Assembly (NCBI GenBank): GCA_000333855.2 | Contig: CM007339.1 | Coordinates: forward strand, 551,777 to 615,776 | Direction of reading: 5' to 3' | Source: Endotrypanum monterogeii | Taxonomy: Eukaryota > Euglenozoa > Kinetoplastea > Trypanosomatida > Trypanosomatidae | Length of the DNA: 64,000 nucleotides | Part shown: in pieces, positions 39,344 to 50,283 of the stretch | Layout: each line of letters starts with the position of its first letter | Position numbering within the stretch: position 1 is the first letter of the stretch | Program-made: the position numbers and the translations under genes | The notes under the pieces: generated by a model | What the model saw: only the letters and a program-made list of their open reading frames with translations | Databases searched by the model: none | What the model was told of the DNA's origin: nothing

Positions 39344-40300
39344 ATGCGTCACCGCAACGGCAGGTCGCTCTCTGTAGCTACATCCACTTCTTCGATGCAC
39401 GTCTCCGAACGCCATGGTACGTCTGACGCTGCCTGCTCAGCGCATCCGCAAGACACAACAGACCACCAGGGAGGCAGTTACCAAGATGACCTCTCAGTCA
39501 CTGCGGGCACGGCCGCCAGCTTGGCTCAAGCACGCGCAAATCGACTGGAGGAGATGAACCGCTCCCTCTACTATTGGCCGCAGATGATGTTTCTGAATGT
39601 TATGGGTGTAATGCCCGTGGGCTTGACTAGCTGCTTAGTGCCTCCGCTCCTGCCTCAGTACGAGGTCATGCTGAACCACATCCGTGAACGTTACGGGTAT
39701 CTGTACTCTGCAGAGAGAGAATTGGATGTGGAGCTGCTTGGCCGCTTGTGGAACGGTCACAGTCGAGTGATGTTTTTGCCGGACAACTTGATCTTCTCCC
39801 CGGAATCTCACTCGGTTAGCAATCGATGGAAAGAGATGGGCTTCCAAGGCACTGACCCATCGACAGACTTTCGTGGGGCCGGCGTTCTCGGTCTCGTGCA
39901 GCTCGTATACCTTGTGGAGCGTCACCCGCAGTACTGGAGCGAGATATTGACCGAAGACTTTTTGGCTGCTGCTGCTGGTCTTAATATAACGATGCGACTC
40001 TCGACACTGCTTGGCATTAACGCGTCACTCAACCAGTTCAGCCCAGCGATCCTCTCCACATATTTAGCTTGCGAGGCGCGGGTGCAGTTGTGTCGTTTCA
40101 TTTTCGACCCGAACGTCGATGTTTCGGTTCAGCGACTCGGTGAGGTTTATTGCTTTGCCATGCGTCTGCTGCATTATCGATGGATGCGCTCGACGCGCAA
40201 TATTATGGAGTTCAATCAGCTGCTCAACAAGGTTTACGAGGAGCTTGAAAAACTTCTTTTTTTCAGTACGACACTGGAGGATCTGTGCACCCGCCTCTGA
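39344..40300 (+). CDS. ELMO/CED-12 domain protein
   Basis: 318 residues from ATG 39344; longer open sequence upstream crosses the predicted acceptor at 39326-39327 and starts at TTG. The first 75 residues are Ser/Thr/His-rich and probably disordered. The ELMO domain is recognisable at about 160-300 from RWKEMGFQGTDPSTDFRGAG followed by GLVQLVYLVERHPQYW. Small ELMOD proteins of protists and animals act as GTPase-activating proteins for Arf-family GTPases; the arginine that ELMODs use for GAP activity lies in the (W)xxxGFQGxDPxTDFRG motif, and here the FRG arginine is present. Domain call is firm; Arl/Arf GAP activity is inferred from the family. Confidence 0.85.
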   Translation: MRHRNGRSLSVATSTSSMHVSERHGTSDAACSAHPQDTTDHQGGSYQDDLSVTAGTAASLAQARANRLEEMNRSLYYWPQMMFLNVMGVMPVGLTSCLVPPLLPQYEVMLNHIRERYGYLYSAERELDVELLGRLWNGHSRVMFLPDNLIFSPESHSVSNRWKEMGFQGTDPSTDFRGAGVLGLVQLVYLVERHPQYWSEILTEDFLAAAAGLNITMRLSTLLGINASLNQFSPAILSTYLACEARVQLCRFIFDPNVDVSVQRLGEVYCFAMRLLHYRWMRSTRNIMEFNQLLNKVYEELEKLLFFSTTLEDLCTRL

Positions 40301-41382
40301 TAAAGCACACTGCATCTACCTTGTCGGAGACTTTGCCGGAGAGCAAGTGCCGGAGTCAGTGAGGATATGCAACGCCCCCGACTTCTAGGTCTGAGTGTGG
40401 GACGCTTTCTGTTATTCAGCTGCGAGTGGGTACAACGCTTTGCCCTGCTTCTCTTCGTTTTCTCCCGGTCATGCGGCTGTGTCTTGTGCACCCGAAAGTG
40501 CTTCTTCGTGTGCGTGTGGGATTGGAGTCTTCGAGCTTTTATTTTTACCGTGAATTTTTCTTATGTTGTGTAGTTATAAATTTTTTTTTTTTCTGCACGT
40601 GTGTGTGCGTGTGCGTTCTTTCCCCGGATGCATCCCTCTGGTGTGCGCCTACAATCACCTCCGTAGTCTTCGAAGGATGCATGAAGCAGGCAGGTGGTTT
40701 TATATTGTAATGCTGATTCCGCTCGTCTTGATTGCGAGGCGCCACTGTTGGGTAGTTGCCTGGAGGCAGCATTCTCCGGCCGCTGAGAAGATGCTGGCAG
40801 AGGAGTTGTATCGCTACTCCTCGCGGGGCTCTGCGGTATCGGCATTATAGGGAGGCCCCCTCGCACCTCTTCATGACACACTTACACACACACACACACA
40901 CACGGAGAGATGCTGCTTCTTTCCATGAAGTCTTCACCCTAGTAGTCCTCTGCGTCGTCCAAGCGGTTGTCGTAGCAGTTTATATGCAATACCCTCTCCT
41001 CGCCCTTTTGTTTCAAGTGAGTCTCCCCTCCTCGGGCCGCTACACGCCCACTTCTCGTTCCTTTTTGCGTGTTTGTTTTATACGATTCGCCTTCACCCAA
41101 TTCTTTTCCCAAGAGATGAATGGGTAGACTTCCCTGAGATTCCGCGTAGATGTGTATCTTTTCGATCCGCACACCCCCTTTTTATTTCCTTGTGGCGACG
41201 GTTCAGACGTAGCTGCACACCAGAATTCTTAGCTCACACTCGGTGCGCACAATAGATATCCAGAAAACTAGCTGCTCAGCGCTTCAAATGTGCTGTGGGG
41301 CGTATAGTGTAATCGCCTCAGTTACTGTCCCCCCCCCCCGAACTGTACTTCCCTAGGCAACAGAGGACGGGGGTGGTCAACT
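40301..41382. other. spacer
   Basis: T-run 40579-40591, (CA)n 40883-40902, C-run 41329-41340. AG at 41355-41356 after a pyrimidine-rich stretch could be the acceptor for the next gene. No gene recognised. Confidence 0.5.
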
Positions 41383-42588
41383 ATGAAACGTGCGCGCCGC
41401 GTGGATTCTGAGAGTCGTGAGAAGAAAAGAATGCGAATGAACTCGATGCCCCTCATTCGTGAATGCGAACGCCAGCTAGCGGAGAAGATGAGGGCTTGCG
41501 ACCGGGTCATCGCTGTGGACTCACTGGCGTGTGTCAAGCTTTATGAGGATGCTGCCGCATGCACCCCCCTCGAGGCTCTCTCGTTGCTCCTGTTGGAGAA
41601 ATTCAGTGACCGGCGCGCGGAGGGTATGTCTGCGCATCGTCAGACATGGTGGGGCGTTGGTGTTCTGCGAGGGCGCCAAGGTGACGTGAGCATCGATTCT
41701 GGAGACGGTGCAGGAGTTCTCTGGAGAATTGTCCCTCTTGCACTTTCTGTGGTCCCATGGCAGGTGCAACTCCCACAACCACTCCAGGATCTGGTTCTGC
41801 GCCACGGACAATTCGTATCCATCACAGAGTGTGACATCAGTGGAAGCGATGTTCGCTGTTTCCCGGATATCTGCATTGCGCGCGAGGCGTTGGCTTTGCT
41901 GCGTCGGCTGCCGCGCTGCTACATTCAAGCGATCTCTGGTCGTTTTCCCCTTTTCCGTCGAGTGACGCCTGTCAGCCGCCCCCCCTCTTCGGTGGTAAGG
42001 CGTGCTGTGGCAAATGATGCTACCTTGTCTTTGGTTGCGTTGGAAGAGGTGTCTCCTGCTCAATGCGCAGCAGCTGCACACCGTCACGTACGTCGGTTGA
42101 TACCCTATTCAGTGGGTGGTCTGTCGTCTTTGATGGACTCGCTTGTAGCACAGAGTCCGACGTCCACACAAAATTGCTGGGTTGTTGTTTCCTATCCAGA
42201 TGGAGCCCCGTCCGCAGCGTTGGCGTGTGAAGCGGCTGATCGATTGTCTGGTGATGATAGCATCACCGTAGGAGACGTCCCCGGAGTTCAACAGGGTGCG
42301 CGGGGTATGTCTGTGGAGCAGTCTGAATGTTCCTGTGAGGCAGCACCATTTTTTATTCTGCCCTCTCACCTGCTCTGCCAATCACTTCGCGTTGCGGTTG
42401 GCTGGCGGCAGATCCCGCCCTCCTCTCGCTCCGTAGCTGAGGAGGTTCTGGAGGGTATGTGTGACATCGTGAAAAGCGTCACACTCTACACAGACCAAGG
42501 CGTGCAGCTCACATGCAGGACAGCCTGGGACCTCCCCTCAGAGAAACATTCCGTGGCCATGAATATCCAGAGGGCGTCGAGCATGTGA
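41383..42588 (+). CDS. hypothetical protein, basic N-terminus
   Basis: 401 residues; I do not recognise a family. The N-terminus is strongly basic (MKRARRVDSESREKKRMRM), which resembles a nuclear localisation signal. The rest is a globular mix with Leu-rich helices (CTPLEALSLLLLEKF) and several Trp residues in the middle (WWGVGVLRG, WRIVPLALSVVPWQVQ). There is no signal peptide or membrane segment. An ATG 26 nt after a candidate splice acceptor, a long uninterrupted frame, and coding-like composition support a real gene. It is probably a kinetoplastid-restricted protein; a nuclear location is only an inference from the basic cluster. Confidence 0.72.
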   Translation: MKRARRVDSESREKKRMRMNSMPLIRECERQLAEKMRACDRVIAVDSLACVKLYEDAAACTPLEALSLLLLEKFSDRRAEGMSAHRQTWWGVGVLRGRQGDVSIDSGDGAGVLWRIVPLALSVVPWQVQLPQPLQDLVLRHGQFVSITECDISGSDVRCFPDICIAREALALLRRLPRCYIQAISGRFPLFRRVTPVSRPPSSVVRRAVANDATLSLVALEEVSPAQCAAAAHRHVRRLIPYSVGGLSSLMDSLVAQSPTSTQNCWVVVSYPDGAPSAALACEAADRLSGDDSITVGDVPGVQQGARGMSVEQSECSCEAAPFFILPSHLLCQSLRVAVGWRQIPPSSRSVAEEVLEGMCDIVKSVTLYTDQGVQLTCRTAWDLPSEKHSVAMNIQRASSM

Positions 42589-43522
42589 ATGTGTTGTGCG
42601 ATGCTATGTCCGGTCTTTGGTTAATACCGCATCTGAAAGGGTTCTTGACTCGTTCTATGGCCTTGTGCACCCCTGCCTCAGGTTTTCGCACCTTGAAAAA
42701 AAAAAAAAGTGATGAGCTTCCGCTCTCCTCCCTTATCCTCCTCATGTTTTGACCGTGCCATGTGCGTGTGTGCTGCACACCACACCACGGAGTGAGGATT
42801 CTTTCAACTTCTGCTTACATCTCTTTTTCAGTTACTTCCGAAAGAAGAAAAAAGGCAAAATAAAACTTAACGGTGGACGAGTGCGTCATGTCCCCCCCCC
42901 TCCCGGCAACACACACACACACACACAGAGGCGCGCCTCGATGTAGAGCCCTTTCTTTTTCCCTCATTATGGGGACTGGTTGCTGTCTCTGTGCATTTTG
43001 GGACGGGTGCATTCAGATCGCGCACATCGCAGTGAAGGAATAGGAGGGATTCAGCGTGTGTCCCGTGTGTGCATGTTTTCATCTTTTCGATACTGTTCCC
43101 ACCGAACATTCTTTTTGTTTCGGGGTAGGTGGAAGAGGGTCACACACCGGCACACACGCTCAGGCACTTGCGCGTCGCAGCTCCTCTGCCCGGCTTTGTT
43201 TTCTCCAATCTTTTCTGTCTTTGCGGTCTACTCGCGTCCTTCTGACACTTGCAATCATCTAATTACACCATCGCTTTGCTAGGTGACGCCTCTACCTTTG
43301 CATCTGTGAGCGCAGTTTTGCATTCATCTTGAACTTCAAAGGCATTTCTTCGTTCCGGCCACAGTTGCATCAGCCAGGAAGCAGCATCAGCATCGATAGG
43401 GGAAGGGTCGCACATCGCATTCCTCTGTTTTGATTTCTATCTTTGATCTTCACACATTTATATCGCTGTAGCTCGAGGCCACCCGCTTCAATCTCTCTCT
43501 CCTTCTCTTCGGTTTCCGAAGA
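42589..43522. other. spacer
   Basis: A-run 42697-42709, C-run 42893-42903, (CA)n 42909-42928, pyrimidine-rich 43480-43517 directly before the next ATG. No gene seen. Confidence 0.5.
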
Positions 43523-45319
43523 ATGGATCCCCTGCAACGGAGGGTCTCCGAGAAGGATGCCGCGGAGTCGTCGGAGAGGAGACCCCCGGCTTACTTCCGT
43601 GGGTTCTTCGACGCACAGAAGCGCCGCAAAGTAGTGAACCACGACCCGACCGTAGGCCAGGCCATCGGGGGTGCCGTTTTATTAGCGCTTCCTGTGGCAC
43701 TCATCATTACCTTGGTCATGCGTCGACGTACTAGACTCGCCACGGAGGCGGCCTCCGGGGCTGCGGCGAAGGAGGGCACCTTTTTTGGGGAGATGCAGAA
43801 GGCAATGCGGCAGGCCATGAACCCAATGGGGGAAAAAAATTTCAAGGTTTCCGTGAAGGGAACCAAATTCAGCGACGTCGTCGGTGTTCCAGAGGCGCTG
43901 GCGGAGGTGCAGCAGTACGTCAACTTTCTCAAGACGCCGCAAGCCTTCACACGGCTTGGTGGCCGCCTGCCGAAGGGCTGCATCCTCACAGGGGAGCCTG
44001 GCACTGGAAAGACGCTGCTGGCGAAGGCGGTTGCTGGTGAAGCGGGCGTCCCCTTTCACAGCTGCAGTGGCGCTGACTTCATCGAGGTATACGCAGGCTC
44101 TGGACCAAAGCGTGTGCGCGAGCTCTTCGCGGCAGCCAAGAAAGACGCCCCTTCTGTCATCTTCATTGATGAAGTAGATGCTGTTGGCTCGCGCAGCAGC
44201 GGCAACGGTGCGATGGGCCTCAGCAGCGAGGAGAACCGTACCATCAATCAGTTGCTGGCTGAGCTCGACGGGCTGCAGTCGAACGAGGCGGTTATCGTCT
44301 TCGCTGCTACAAACTTCATAGAGAGCCTGGACAAGGCCCTCCTGCGCGAGGGCCGCTTCGACCGGAAGGTTGAGGTCCCCATGCCCGATAAGGAGGCTCG
44401 TCAGGACCTCTTCCGTCACTACCTTGCTCGTGTCACCTGCGAGGATGCCGCAGCACTCTCAAGTAAGCTAGCTGAGCTAACCCCTGGCGTCTCACCAGCC
44501 ACCATCGCAGCCATCGTCAACGAGGGTGCTCTCAGCGCAGCTGTCAATGACAAAGCTGCCGTAACCGCCGTAGACCTCTTCCCTGCAATCGACGATGTAC
44601 TCGTCGGCAAGAAGCACCGCAATCGCATGAGTAACGATGCCGCGAGAAGGGTGGCACTCCACGAGAGTGGGCACACGCTTGTGGCGTGGCTTCTGCCAGA
44701 GCAGCCAGACGTGGTGAAAGTCTCCATCACGCCACGCGGCCAGGCTAGTGGATTCACTCAACAGATGGGTCGTGAGGTGCTCGACATGCCAACCGAGTTT
44801 TCTCTTTTCACAGACGTTTGTGTGATGCTAGGTGGGCGGCTGGCTGAGATGACGCAGCACGAGTCCCTCACCACCGGTGCACAAGACGACTACCAGCGTG
44901 CGACTCAGACAGCCATTCGTGAGTTCCTCGCGTTTGGCATGTCGCGCCAAGTCGGTCTCCTATCGTACAGGCCGCAGCGACTCAGTGAGGGCCGCATGCA
45001 CCAGGAATACTCGGAGGTGGCACAAAAGACGGCTGAAGAAGAGGCGTCCCGCCTGGTCGCTACCGCCTCTGAGCACGTTAAAGCACTTTTACGTGCACAT
45101 GATGGAGTGCTGCAGAAGCTGGCGGACTCGCTTTTTGAAAAGAAAGAGCTGCTGCGCGAGGACATCGAGGCTATCGTGGGGCCGCGCCCTGGAGCCAGCT
45201 CAATTGTTTCGGAGCAGACGCGGGCGGCGCTGCACCGGTTCTTCGACACGTCTGAGGCTGCGGCGCTGCAACGCCAAACCTCGAGGGAGGCGATGCTTGG
45301 CACCGCATCTGTTGCATAG
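43523..45319 (+). CDS. mitochondrial FtsH-like AAA zinc metalloprotease
   Basis: 598 residues. A hydrophobic segment at 47-66 anchors the N-terminus. The AAA module has Walker A GEPGTGKT (157-164), Walker B VIFIDE (212-217) and the second region of homology [13 protein letters not shown] ... LREGRFDR. The M41 peptidase has HESGH (380-384) with the two zinc histidines and Glu381 as the base, and Asp456 in [11 protein letters not shown] as the third ligand. Family members are hexameric proteases of the inner mitochondrial membrane that degrade misfolded membrane proteins and process substrates. One visible membrane segment suits an i-AAA (YME1-like) better than the two-segment m-AAA type, but this is not decisive. 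All catalytic residues are intact. Confidence 0.92.
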   Translation: MDPLQRRVSEKDAAESSERRPPAYFRGFFDAQKRRKVVNHDPTVGQAIGGAVLLALPVALIITLVMRRRTRLATEAASGAAAKEGTFFGEMQKAMRQAMNPMGEKNFKVSVKGTKFSDVVGVPEALAEVQQYVNFLKTPQAFTRLGGRLPKGCILTGEPGTGKTLLAKAVAGEAGVPFHSCSGADFIEVYAGSGPKRVRELFAAAKKDAPSVIFIDEVDAVGSRSSGNGAMGLSSEENRTINQLLAELDGLQSNEAVIVFAATNFIESLDKALLREGRFDRKVEVPMPDKEARQDLFRHYLARVTCEDAAALSSKLAELTPGVSPATIAAIVNEGALSAAVNDKAAVTAVDLFPAIDDVLVGKKHRNRMSNDAARRVALHESGHTLVAWLLPEQPDVVKVSITPRGQASGFTQQMGREVLDMPTEFSLFTDVCVMLGGRLAEMTQHESLTTGAQDDYQRATQTAIREFLAFGMSRQVGLLSYRPQRLSEGRMHQEYSEVAQKTAEEEASRLVATASEHVKALLRAHDGVLQKLADSLFEKKELLREDIEAIVGPRPGASSIVSEQTRAALHRFFDTSEAAALQRQTSREAMLGTASVA

Positions 45320-46395
45320 GGCAGAGAGGGGTGGTGGGTGGGAGATGATCCTACACACAAAGCACTACGCATTCTTGCGGCCGTTCTTCCTTTGGACCTT
45401 CCTTTGCTGTGGAGGTGCGCATGTTCTTTCTTCGGTGCTGCGCAAGCGGTGTCACTGCTGAGTCAGGCGAAGGTGTTGCTTGCACGCTACTCGGATCTCC
45501 GTTCATCACAAGGCTGGCTGGGGGTTAGCACTGGTAGTGTGAGCTCGTTGCGCTGTGTTCACATGTAGGATGCTCAATCCCCAATGACTATAGCTGCTCG
45601 CATCCTTCTAGTTTCGCTTGAGACACCCAAGCAATATTATCTATAGGGATCCTGCCCCCTACACCGTTCCATTGTCAGGTACACAGATGCGGTCCTTCTC
45701 TAACTTTCCGAGAGAAGGTGTGGTCAGTAACTGTGCAGCCGTGTGCACAAATGCAGCAGCTGCAGATTTGTGGACTTGCTCTTTTCATTAAGAGTGATAC
45801 CCTCTCCGCCCCATAGGGTCGAGTAACTGGAGGCTTTCATTGTAACCCCCCTTGCACAGGGTGGTGCACACAGGGCTTTCACCGTTACCCGAGCGCGATT
45901 CTGTTGATTAGGTTCGCCGTCAACTGTGTCGACACGTTGGCTCCGTGCGATGATTGCAGATCGGCTTTGGATGGTTTGGAGCTCCTCTTTTTTTTTTTTT
46001 GTGCTACACTGACACACACCTACACATTATTTATTCGCTTTCTTCACTCTCGGAGGGGTGTTTTTATCGTCTCCCCTTGAACATCGGGGTTGCGACGCAG
46101 CGGATTGGGAGGAGGGGGGGGGTGAGGCGAACCGATACACACACACAGACAGACAGACAGACAGATGGTCTTCTATTTCAGCCATGTATTCATCGTTTTG
46201 CCTCTCCCTTGTGCCCCTGATGATTTCGTGGATGCGCGTATCCGTTAGGCACGTGCTGCTGTTCAATGTTATTTCTATAAATGCATATTCCCCCCTCACG
46301 CTCTACGGCACGTTTGCACGCGTTTTTCTTTCTCCCTTCATCTCTGGTGCATTCATGCTCCCTTTTCTGTAGTTGATACCCCCCGCCTAGTAGCC
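45320..46395. other. spacer
   Basis: T-run 45988-46000, G-run 46112-46121, (ACAG)n 46147-46165. AG at 46371-46372 after a C/T-rich stretch is a likely acceptor for SRP19. No gene recognised. Confidence 0.5.
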
Positions 46396-46896
46396 ATGCA
46401 GCAGCCAGCTCCTGGGCTAGCCCAGGCGGCGCCGCACTCCTATGACAAGAAGGCGTACCAGACCATCTACCCGCAATACATCGACTCCTACCTGACACCC
46501 AACGAAGGCCGTCGTATCACCAAGTCTCAAGGCGTCGCGCACCCAACGATGGACGAGATGCTTCTCGCACTACGGGTTCTGGGCTACAAGGACGTCGTTG
46601 TAGACCGGGCTCATTCATATCCACGCAGCCAGAGCACCCGTAAATTTCCGATGGTGCCGCGCGGCTGCATCAAAGTCGCCATCAAGACCCCTGTAGACGA
46701 GCATTATATCAAGAAGAGCGACTTTGATACGCAGACGCGCAACGCTGTGGTGGCCGACATCGAATCTAAGCAGGAGCTCCTTCGACGCGTTGCAGTGCTG
46801 ATCAAGGAGAAGGTGCCGAATCGGCCGCAACTCGCAACAGTGGAAGAAATTGTAACGGCGCTCAACCCCACGGCGCACCCAAAAGGTAGGAGGTAG
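46396..46896 (+). CDS. SRP19: signal recognition particle subunit SRP19
   Basis: 166 residues. The SRP19 fold is clear from YIDSYLTPNEGRRITKSQGV near residue 28, the helix MDEMLLALRVLGYK, and the sheet HSYPRSQ ... RGCIKVAIKTP. SRP19 binds the S-domain of SRP RNA and promotes SRP54 loading; it is partly assembled in the nucleolus and functions in cytosolic targeting of ribosomes to the ER. Size is close to the human protein (144) with an extended C-terminus that ends in a basic KGRR. Trypanosomatids keep SRP19 in an SRP with an additional tRNA-like RNA, from memory. The start is well placed, 23 nt after the predicted acceptor. Confidence 0.93.
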   Translation: MQQPAPGLAQAAPHSYDKKAYQTIYPQYIDSYLTPNEGRRITKSQGVAHPTMDEMLLALRVLGYKDVVVDRAHSYPRSQSTRKFPMVPRGCIKVAIKTPVDEHYIKKSDFDTQTRNAVVADIESKQELLRRVAVLIKEKVPNRPQLATVEEIVTALNPTAHPKGRR

Positions 46897-46929
46897 CTGA
46901 TTGGCCTCCCTTGCGAGAGAGAGAGAGAG

Positions 46930-46965
<36 letters not shown>

Positions 46966-47591
46966 GAGTGGAGTGGAGTGCACCTGCTATGGTACCGTGC
47001 AGACTTTTGAAAACGCAAGATGAGCCCTTTTGTTCACCTCCATCTGGGTTTTTGTGTAGGTGGTTGCGTGTGCCGGCACACAAAGGTAAACACACAAACA
47101 TATCTATATATATCTATACATATATAGTCGTATTTTATATTATAAAAACGATGCGCATCATCACTACATGATCATCCAAAGGCCGTGTAAAGATGTGAAA
47201 GGAGGGGTCCGGGAGATAAACGCAAAGTGGTCGAGATAACAACATGCAAGTGCACGTCAAACGCTGGGGCTCGTGAAGTGTTGCTTGACGATCTGGCGGG
47301 ACTTGACATCTCCGTTCCTCTCTTCACAGACTCTTCTGTACAGGAGGCTGATCATAGGAAGAGGGAGTGGTGGAGCACAGGGTGAGACACCAACGTGTAA
47401 CTGCGCGCCTCTGTAGGTCTTCACCTCACTCAAGTGGGCAGCTGTCTGTGGCGGCAGCACTTTTTGTTTGACCCCTCCCCTTTGTTATATCACGTTAGGT
47501 GGTAGTCTCGTGTTTCTTCTTGCAGACGGCGACAGAGGCTGCTTTCTGTATCCTTTCCCTTTCTCCTTCCTTACACACATAAACACAAAAT

Positions 47592-47630
<39 letters not shown>

Positions 47631-47902
47631 ACAATGAACCCATACTGAGTTTTGTAGATTGACTCTGCATCCACTTTCTCCAGTTTATTGATCACTCTCT
47701 CTCGCTTGTTTCTTGCCCATCTTTCTGCTGTTTCTCGTGCTTCATTTCTTCACATCAGGAAAGGGAGGGAGGGTGCGGCGGCGCCTCCCTTCAGCTTTCC
47801 GTGACTCCTTTTCACGTGCGTCAAATACCTTATGGATATACCTTGCTACTGCTTGACATTTCAGTGCAATGCAAGCGTCTTCGCACGTGCACCGTAGATG
47901 GT
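46897..47902. other. spacer with GA/GT and CA tracts
   Basis: (GA)n 46915-46931 runs directly into (GT)n 46931-46962; TA-rich 47101-47130; (CA)n 47594-47629. AG at 47863-47864 is a likely acceptor for the kinase-like gene. No gene seen. Confidence 0.55.
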
Positions 47903-48832
47903 ATGAGTAGCTTTGCTTCCTTTTCGCTATACGATGTCTGTGACCTCGAGGAGAGTCAGCACGGCGGTAGTGTGTCGCGCTTGACTAGAGACAGGACCAC
48001 AGACACACGTCGCAGCCGACTGTGTCGCGTTTGGTGGACACCGCACCAGCGAGTTGTGGTGCTGAAAGAAGTGCACTTATGCGCTGAGGACTGCGTAACC
48101 GAGAGCGTCCACACTGTTGCGGAGCGAATATGGAAGGTGCGCGAGGATGCGTATAGCACCGACCGAGCGCAGTACTTGGCTGAGTATCTCGCTCTTCATG
48201 TCGACTCCCCATTTCATTATCAATGGCTGCTGACCAGCTATGGTCCTTCACTGCGGGACTTGCTGCTCACTTCCTCCATTACTCCGTTCACAGAGGAGCG
48301 CACCAGAGGCGTATTGCGGTGCGTTCTCCTGGCGCTAGATCAGCTGCACCGAGTGTCTTCCTACGTGCACGCCGACGTCAGTCTCGGTAATATCTTGACC
48401 TCTTCGTCTGTCTGCGGCGAAGTTGTGTTGGCAGACTTGGAGAGCCTGAGTCCGATGGGTGCGGTGCCGAATGGATGCCTCGGGTCGTACCTCTTCATGC
48501 CTCCGGAGAGATTGGTGGATGGCGCCGCGCCCCTCGCTTTTCACGACGACGTGTGGGCATTGGGGGTTGTTTCATACAACCTGCTGACCTGGGACGTGGC
48601 GCATCCGTGGTGCGCTCTGTCGACCGGGTCTGATTACCCCAATAATTTCTGGGCCTTCTTGGATCTCATGTCGAAAGCGAAGGTCGTGCCAACAGCTCAG
48701 CTTCTGCTGCAGTCGCGACTGTCACGGTGCTCCCACAAGGCGCTAGATTTTATTGGACGATGTTTGAGTTGGGATCCAGTATGCCGCCCTTCTGCAGCGG
48801 AGCTGCTGCAGCACAGCTGGATGCGTCCCTGA
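47903..48832 (+). CDS. divergent kinase-like protein, probable pseudokinase
   Basis: 309 residues from ATG 47903 (upstream open codons start with GTG and precede the predicted acceptor). The kinase fold is recognisable: VVVLKEVHL (a candidate VAIK lysine), HADVSLGN (156-163, with catalytic Asp158 and Asn163, but HRD is HAD), DLE at 178-180 in place of DFG, MPPERL in place of APE, DDVWALGVVSYNLLTW (subdomain IX) and a final AAELLQHSWM. A glycine-rich ATP loop is not seen. Loss of the glycine loop and of the DFG Phe/Gly suggests weak or no catalysis and a scaffold role; the intact Asp/Asn means activity cannot be ruled out. It stops right after subdomain XI. Confidence 0.72.
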   Translation: MSSFASFSLYDVCDLEESQHGGSVSRLTRDRTTDTRRSRLCRVWWTPHQRVVVLKEVHLCAEDCVTESVHTVAERIWKVREDAYSTDRAQYLAEYLALHVDSPFHYQWLLTSYGPSLRDLLLTSSITPFTEERTRGVLRCVLLALDQLHRVSSYVHADVSLGNILTSSSVCGEVVLADLESLSPMGAVPNGCLGSYLFMPPERLVDGAAPLAFHDDVWALGVVSYNLLTWDVAHPWCALSTGSDYPNNFWAFLDLMSKAKVVPTAQLLLQSRLSRCSHKALDFIGRCLSWDPVCRPSAAELLQHSWMRP

Positions 48833-49320
48833 TGCGGCTGGAGCGAGGGGGAGAGGTCCTGGGCTCGCTGGTGTGTGTGGCTTCCTCACCCGTGACAACT
48901 AGCGCGGACACCGACGAGGCGTTGATGCAGCTACTTGTGTCGCGTATATAATTTTTTTATACGGGACCGCTGCGCAGCTCCGCACTTTATGTGTTTCACG
49001 ATGAGGAGAAAATTTTTTCTCCTATTTCCACACCATGCTTCGCCTTTTCAGATGGGTGGGGTATTACGTGTTCATGTGTGTGTACATCGATGTTTTCGTG
49101 TGCTTTAGAGTTGATGTGCACTTTGGGTTCGTGAGCGCTGTCATTTGTCTCCGATCTTTAATGTCTTTCCCTCCTCTCGTCTTTCCTTTTGTTTCTCATT
49201 GTACTGCCAATTTTACTCGGCAGTGTAGTCTTGCTCCTCCTCCCCCCCCCTCCTCCTCCTTTTTTTTTTTTGGCGGTGCACAAGTCTGTGTGTTTTCGCC
49301 GAATTCAAAGTATAGCGCAA
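48833..49320. other. spacer; open out-of-frame tail and splice acceptor
   Basis: In the neighbouring frame the sequence stays open and coding-like to TAA 48949-48951 (MRLERGGEVLGSLVCVASS ...). Pyrimidine tract 49224-49271 with AG at 49283-49284 is the probable acceptor for the BTB gene (36 nt leader). Confidence 0.5.
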
Positions 49321-50283
49321 ATGAATCGGATCGTCACTGTTAACGTTGGAGGGCGTTTCTTTCAAACACGTCTTTCCACGCTGCTCCGCTTCCCCGGAAC
49401 GTCATTCGCGAAGATGTTCGAGGGACTGGCACCGACGAGTGTCTCACCATCCACTTCTTTGCAGCCGCCGCCACTGTCGTCGTCGTCTTCGTCGTCGAGG
49501 GGGAGCGAGGATGTTTTCTTGGATGTGGATCCTGACGTGTTCGACAGGGTGCTGAGGTTTTTACGAACAAATCACATGGTGCTTCCCGTGGACAATGAGG
49601 GGCTGCGTGCGGAGATGGTTCACCACCTCAACAATTGGGACCTGATGCCGCATGCTTTCCCTGCGTCTGGAGCAGAAGGTTCTGATGTGGGGGCGAAGGG
49701 TGACCTGGTCGAGCTTCCCGACGTGTGCGTTGTGCAGCTGTGCGATCACATGCAGCACGACCAAGGAGTGAAGCGCCACGCCATGACCATCACCTACGGT
49801 GCCGACGGATTTCAGCTCCGTAAATTGGCGCAGATGATACGCCGAGACTTGAACGTACAACTCTCCTCCACATATTGGCAGTGCTATCAAACAGGTGAGC
49901 GGGCAGCATTTTTCGCGACTACAAAGGTGGCCAACGGTGCCGCAGACATTCTTACGACTTCCATCACACAGCAAGTAGTTCAGCACACGGAAAGGCTTGG
50001 CTATCACTTGGCCTCTTCTTATGTAACTCTAAGCCCCGATGTGGTGCACACGAGTTTGCGCATGCTCATTCATAACTTAATCTTTCGACGAGTGCGACTT
50101 CCGGCTTTGGAGGCGGCAGATGAGGCGGCTCTGCTCAGTGATGAGGATGTGGAGGTGGAGACGTACCAGAACTTTGAGCCTCGCCCCGTAGGCCCGAAGA
50201 AAGTGCAATGGGAGGACTCGCCATCGAGGCCGCCCGCACAGGATGTCTCCGCTGATATATGGAATGATGCAAAGTCTATGTGA
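49321..50283 (+). CDS. BTB/POZ (potassium-channel T1-type, KCTD-like) protein
   Basis: 320 residues from ATG 49321; the upstream part of the open frame is translation of the splice tract. The T1-type BTB domain starts immediately: IVTVNVGGRFFQTRLSTLLR, then a Ser-rich insert, then VFLDVDPDVFDRVLRFLRT and MVHHLNNWDLMPH (about residues 3-105). No membrane segments follow, so this is a soluble KCTD-like rather than a channel protein. The remaining ~200 residues (VCVVQLCDHMQHDQGVKRHA ... LIFRRVRLP) are not recognised. KCTD proteins oligomerise and commonly serve as CUL3 ubiquitin-ligase adaptors; that role is inferred only. C-terminal 40 residues are acidic/proline-rich. Confidence 0.85.
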   Translation: MNRIVTVNVGGRFFQTRLSTLLRFPGTSFAKMFEGLAPTSVSPSTSLQPPPLSSSSSSSRGSEDVFLDVDPDVFDRVLRFLRTNHMVLPVDNEGLRAEMVHHLNNWDLMPHAFPASGAEGSDVGAKGDLVELPDVCVVQLCDHMQHDQGVKRHAMTITYGADGFQLRKLAQMIRRDLNVQLSSTYWQCYQTGERAAFFATTKVANGAADILTTSITQQVVQHTERLGYHLASSYVTLSPDVVHTSLRMLIHNLIFRRVRLPALEAADEAALLSDEDVEVETYQNFEPRPVGPKKVQWEDSPSRPPAQDVSADIWNDAKSM

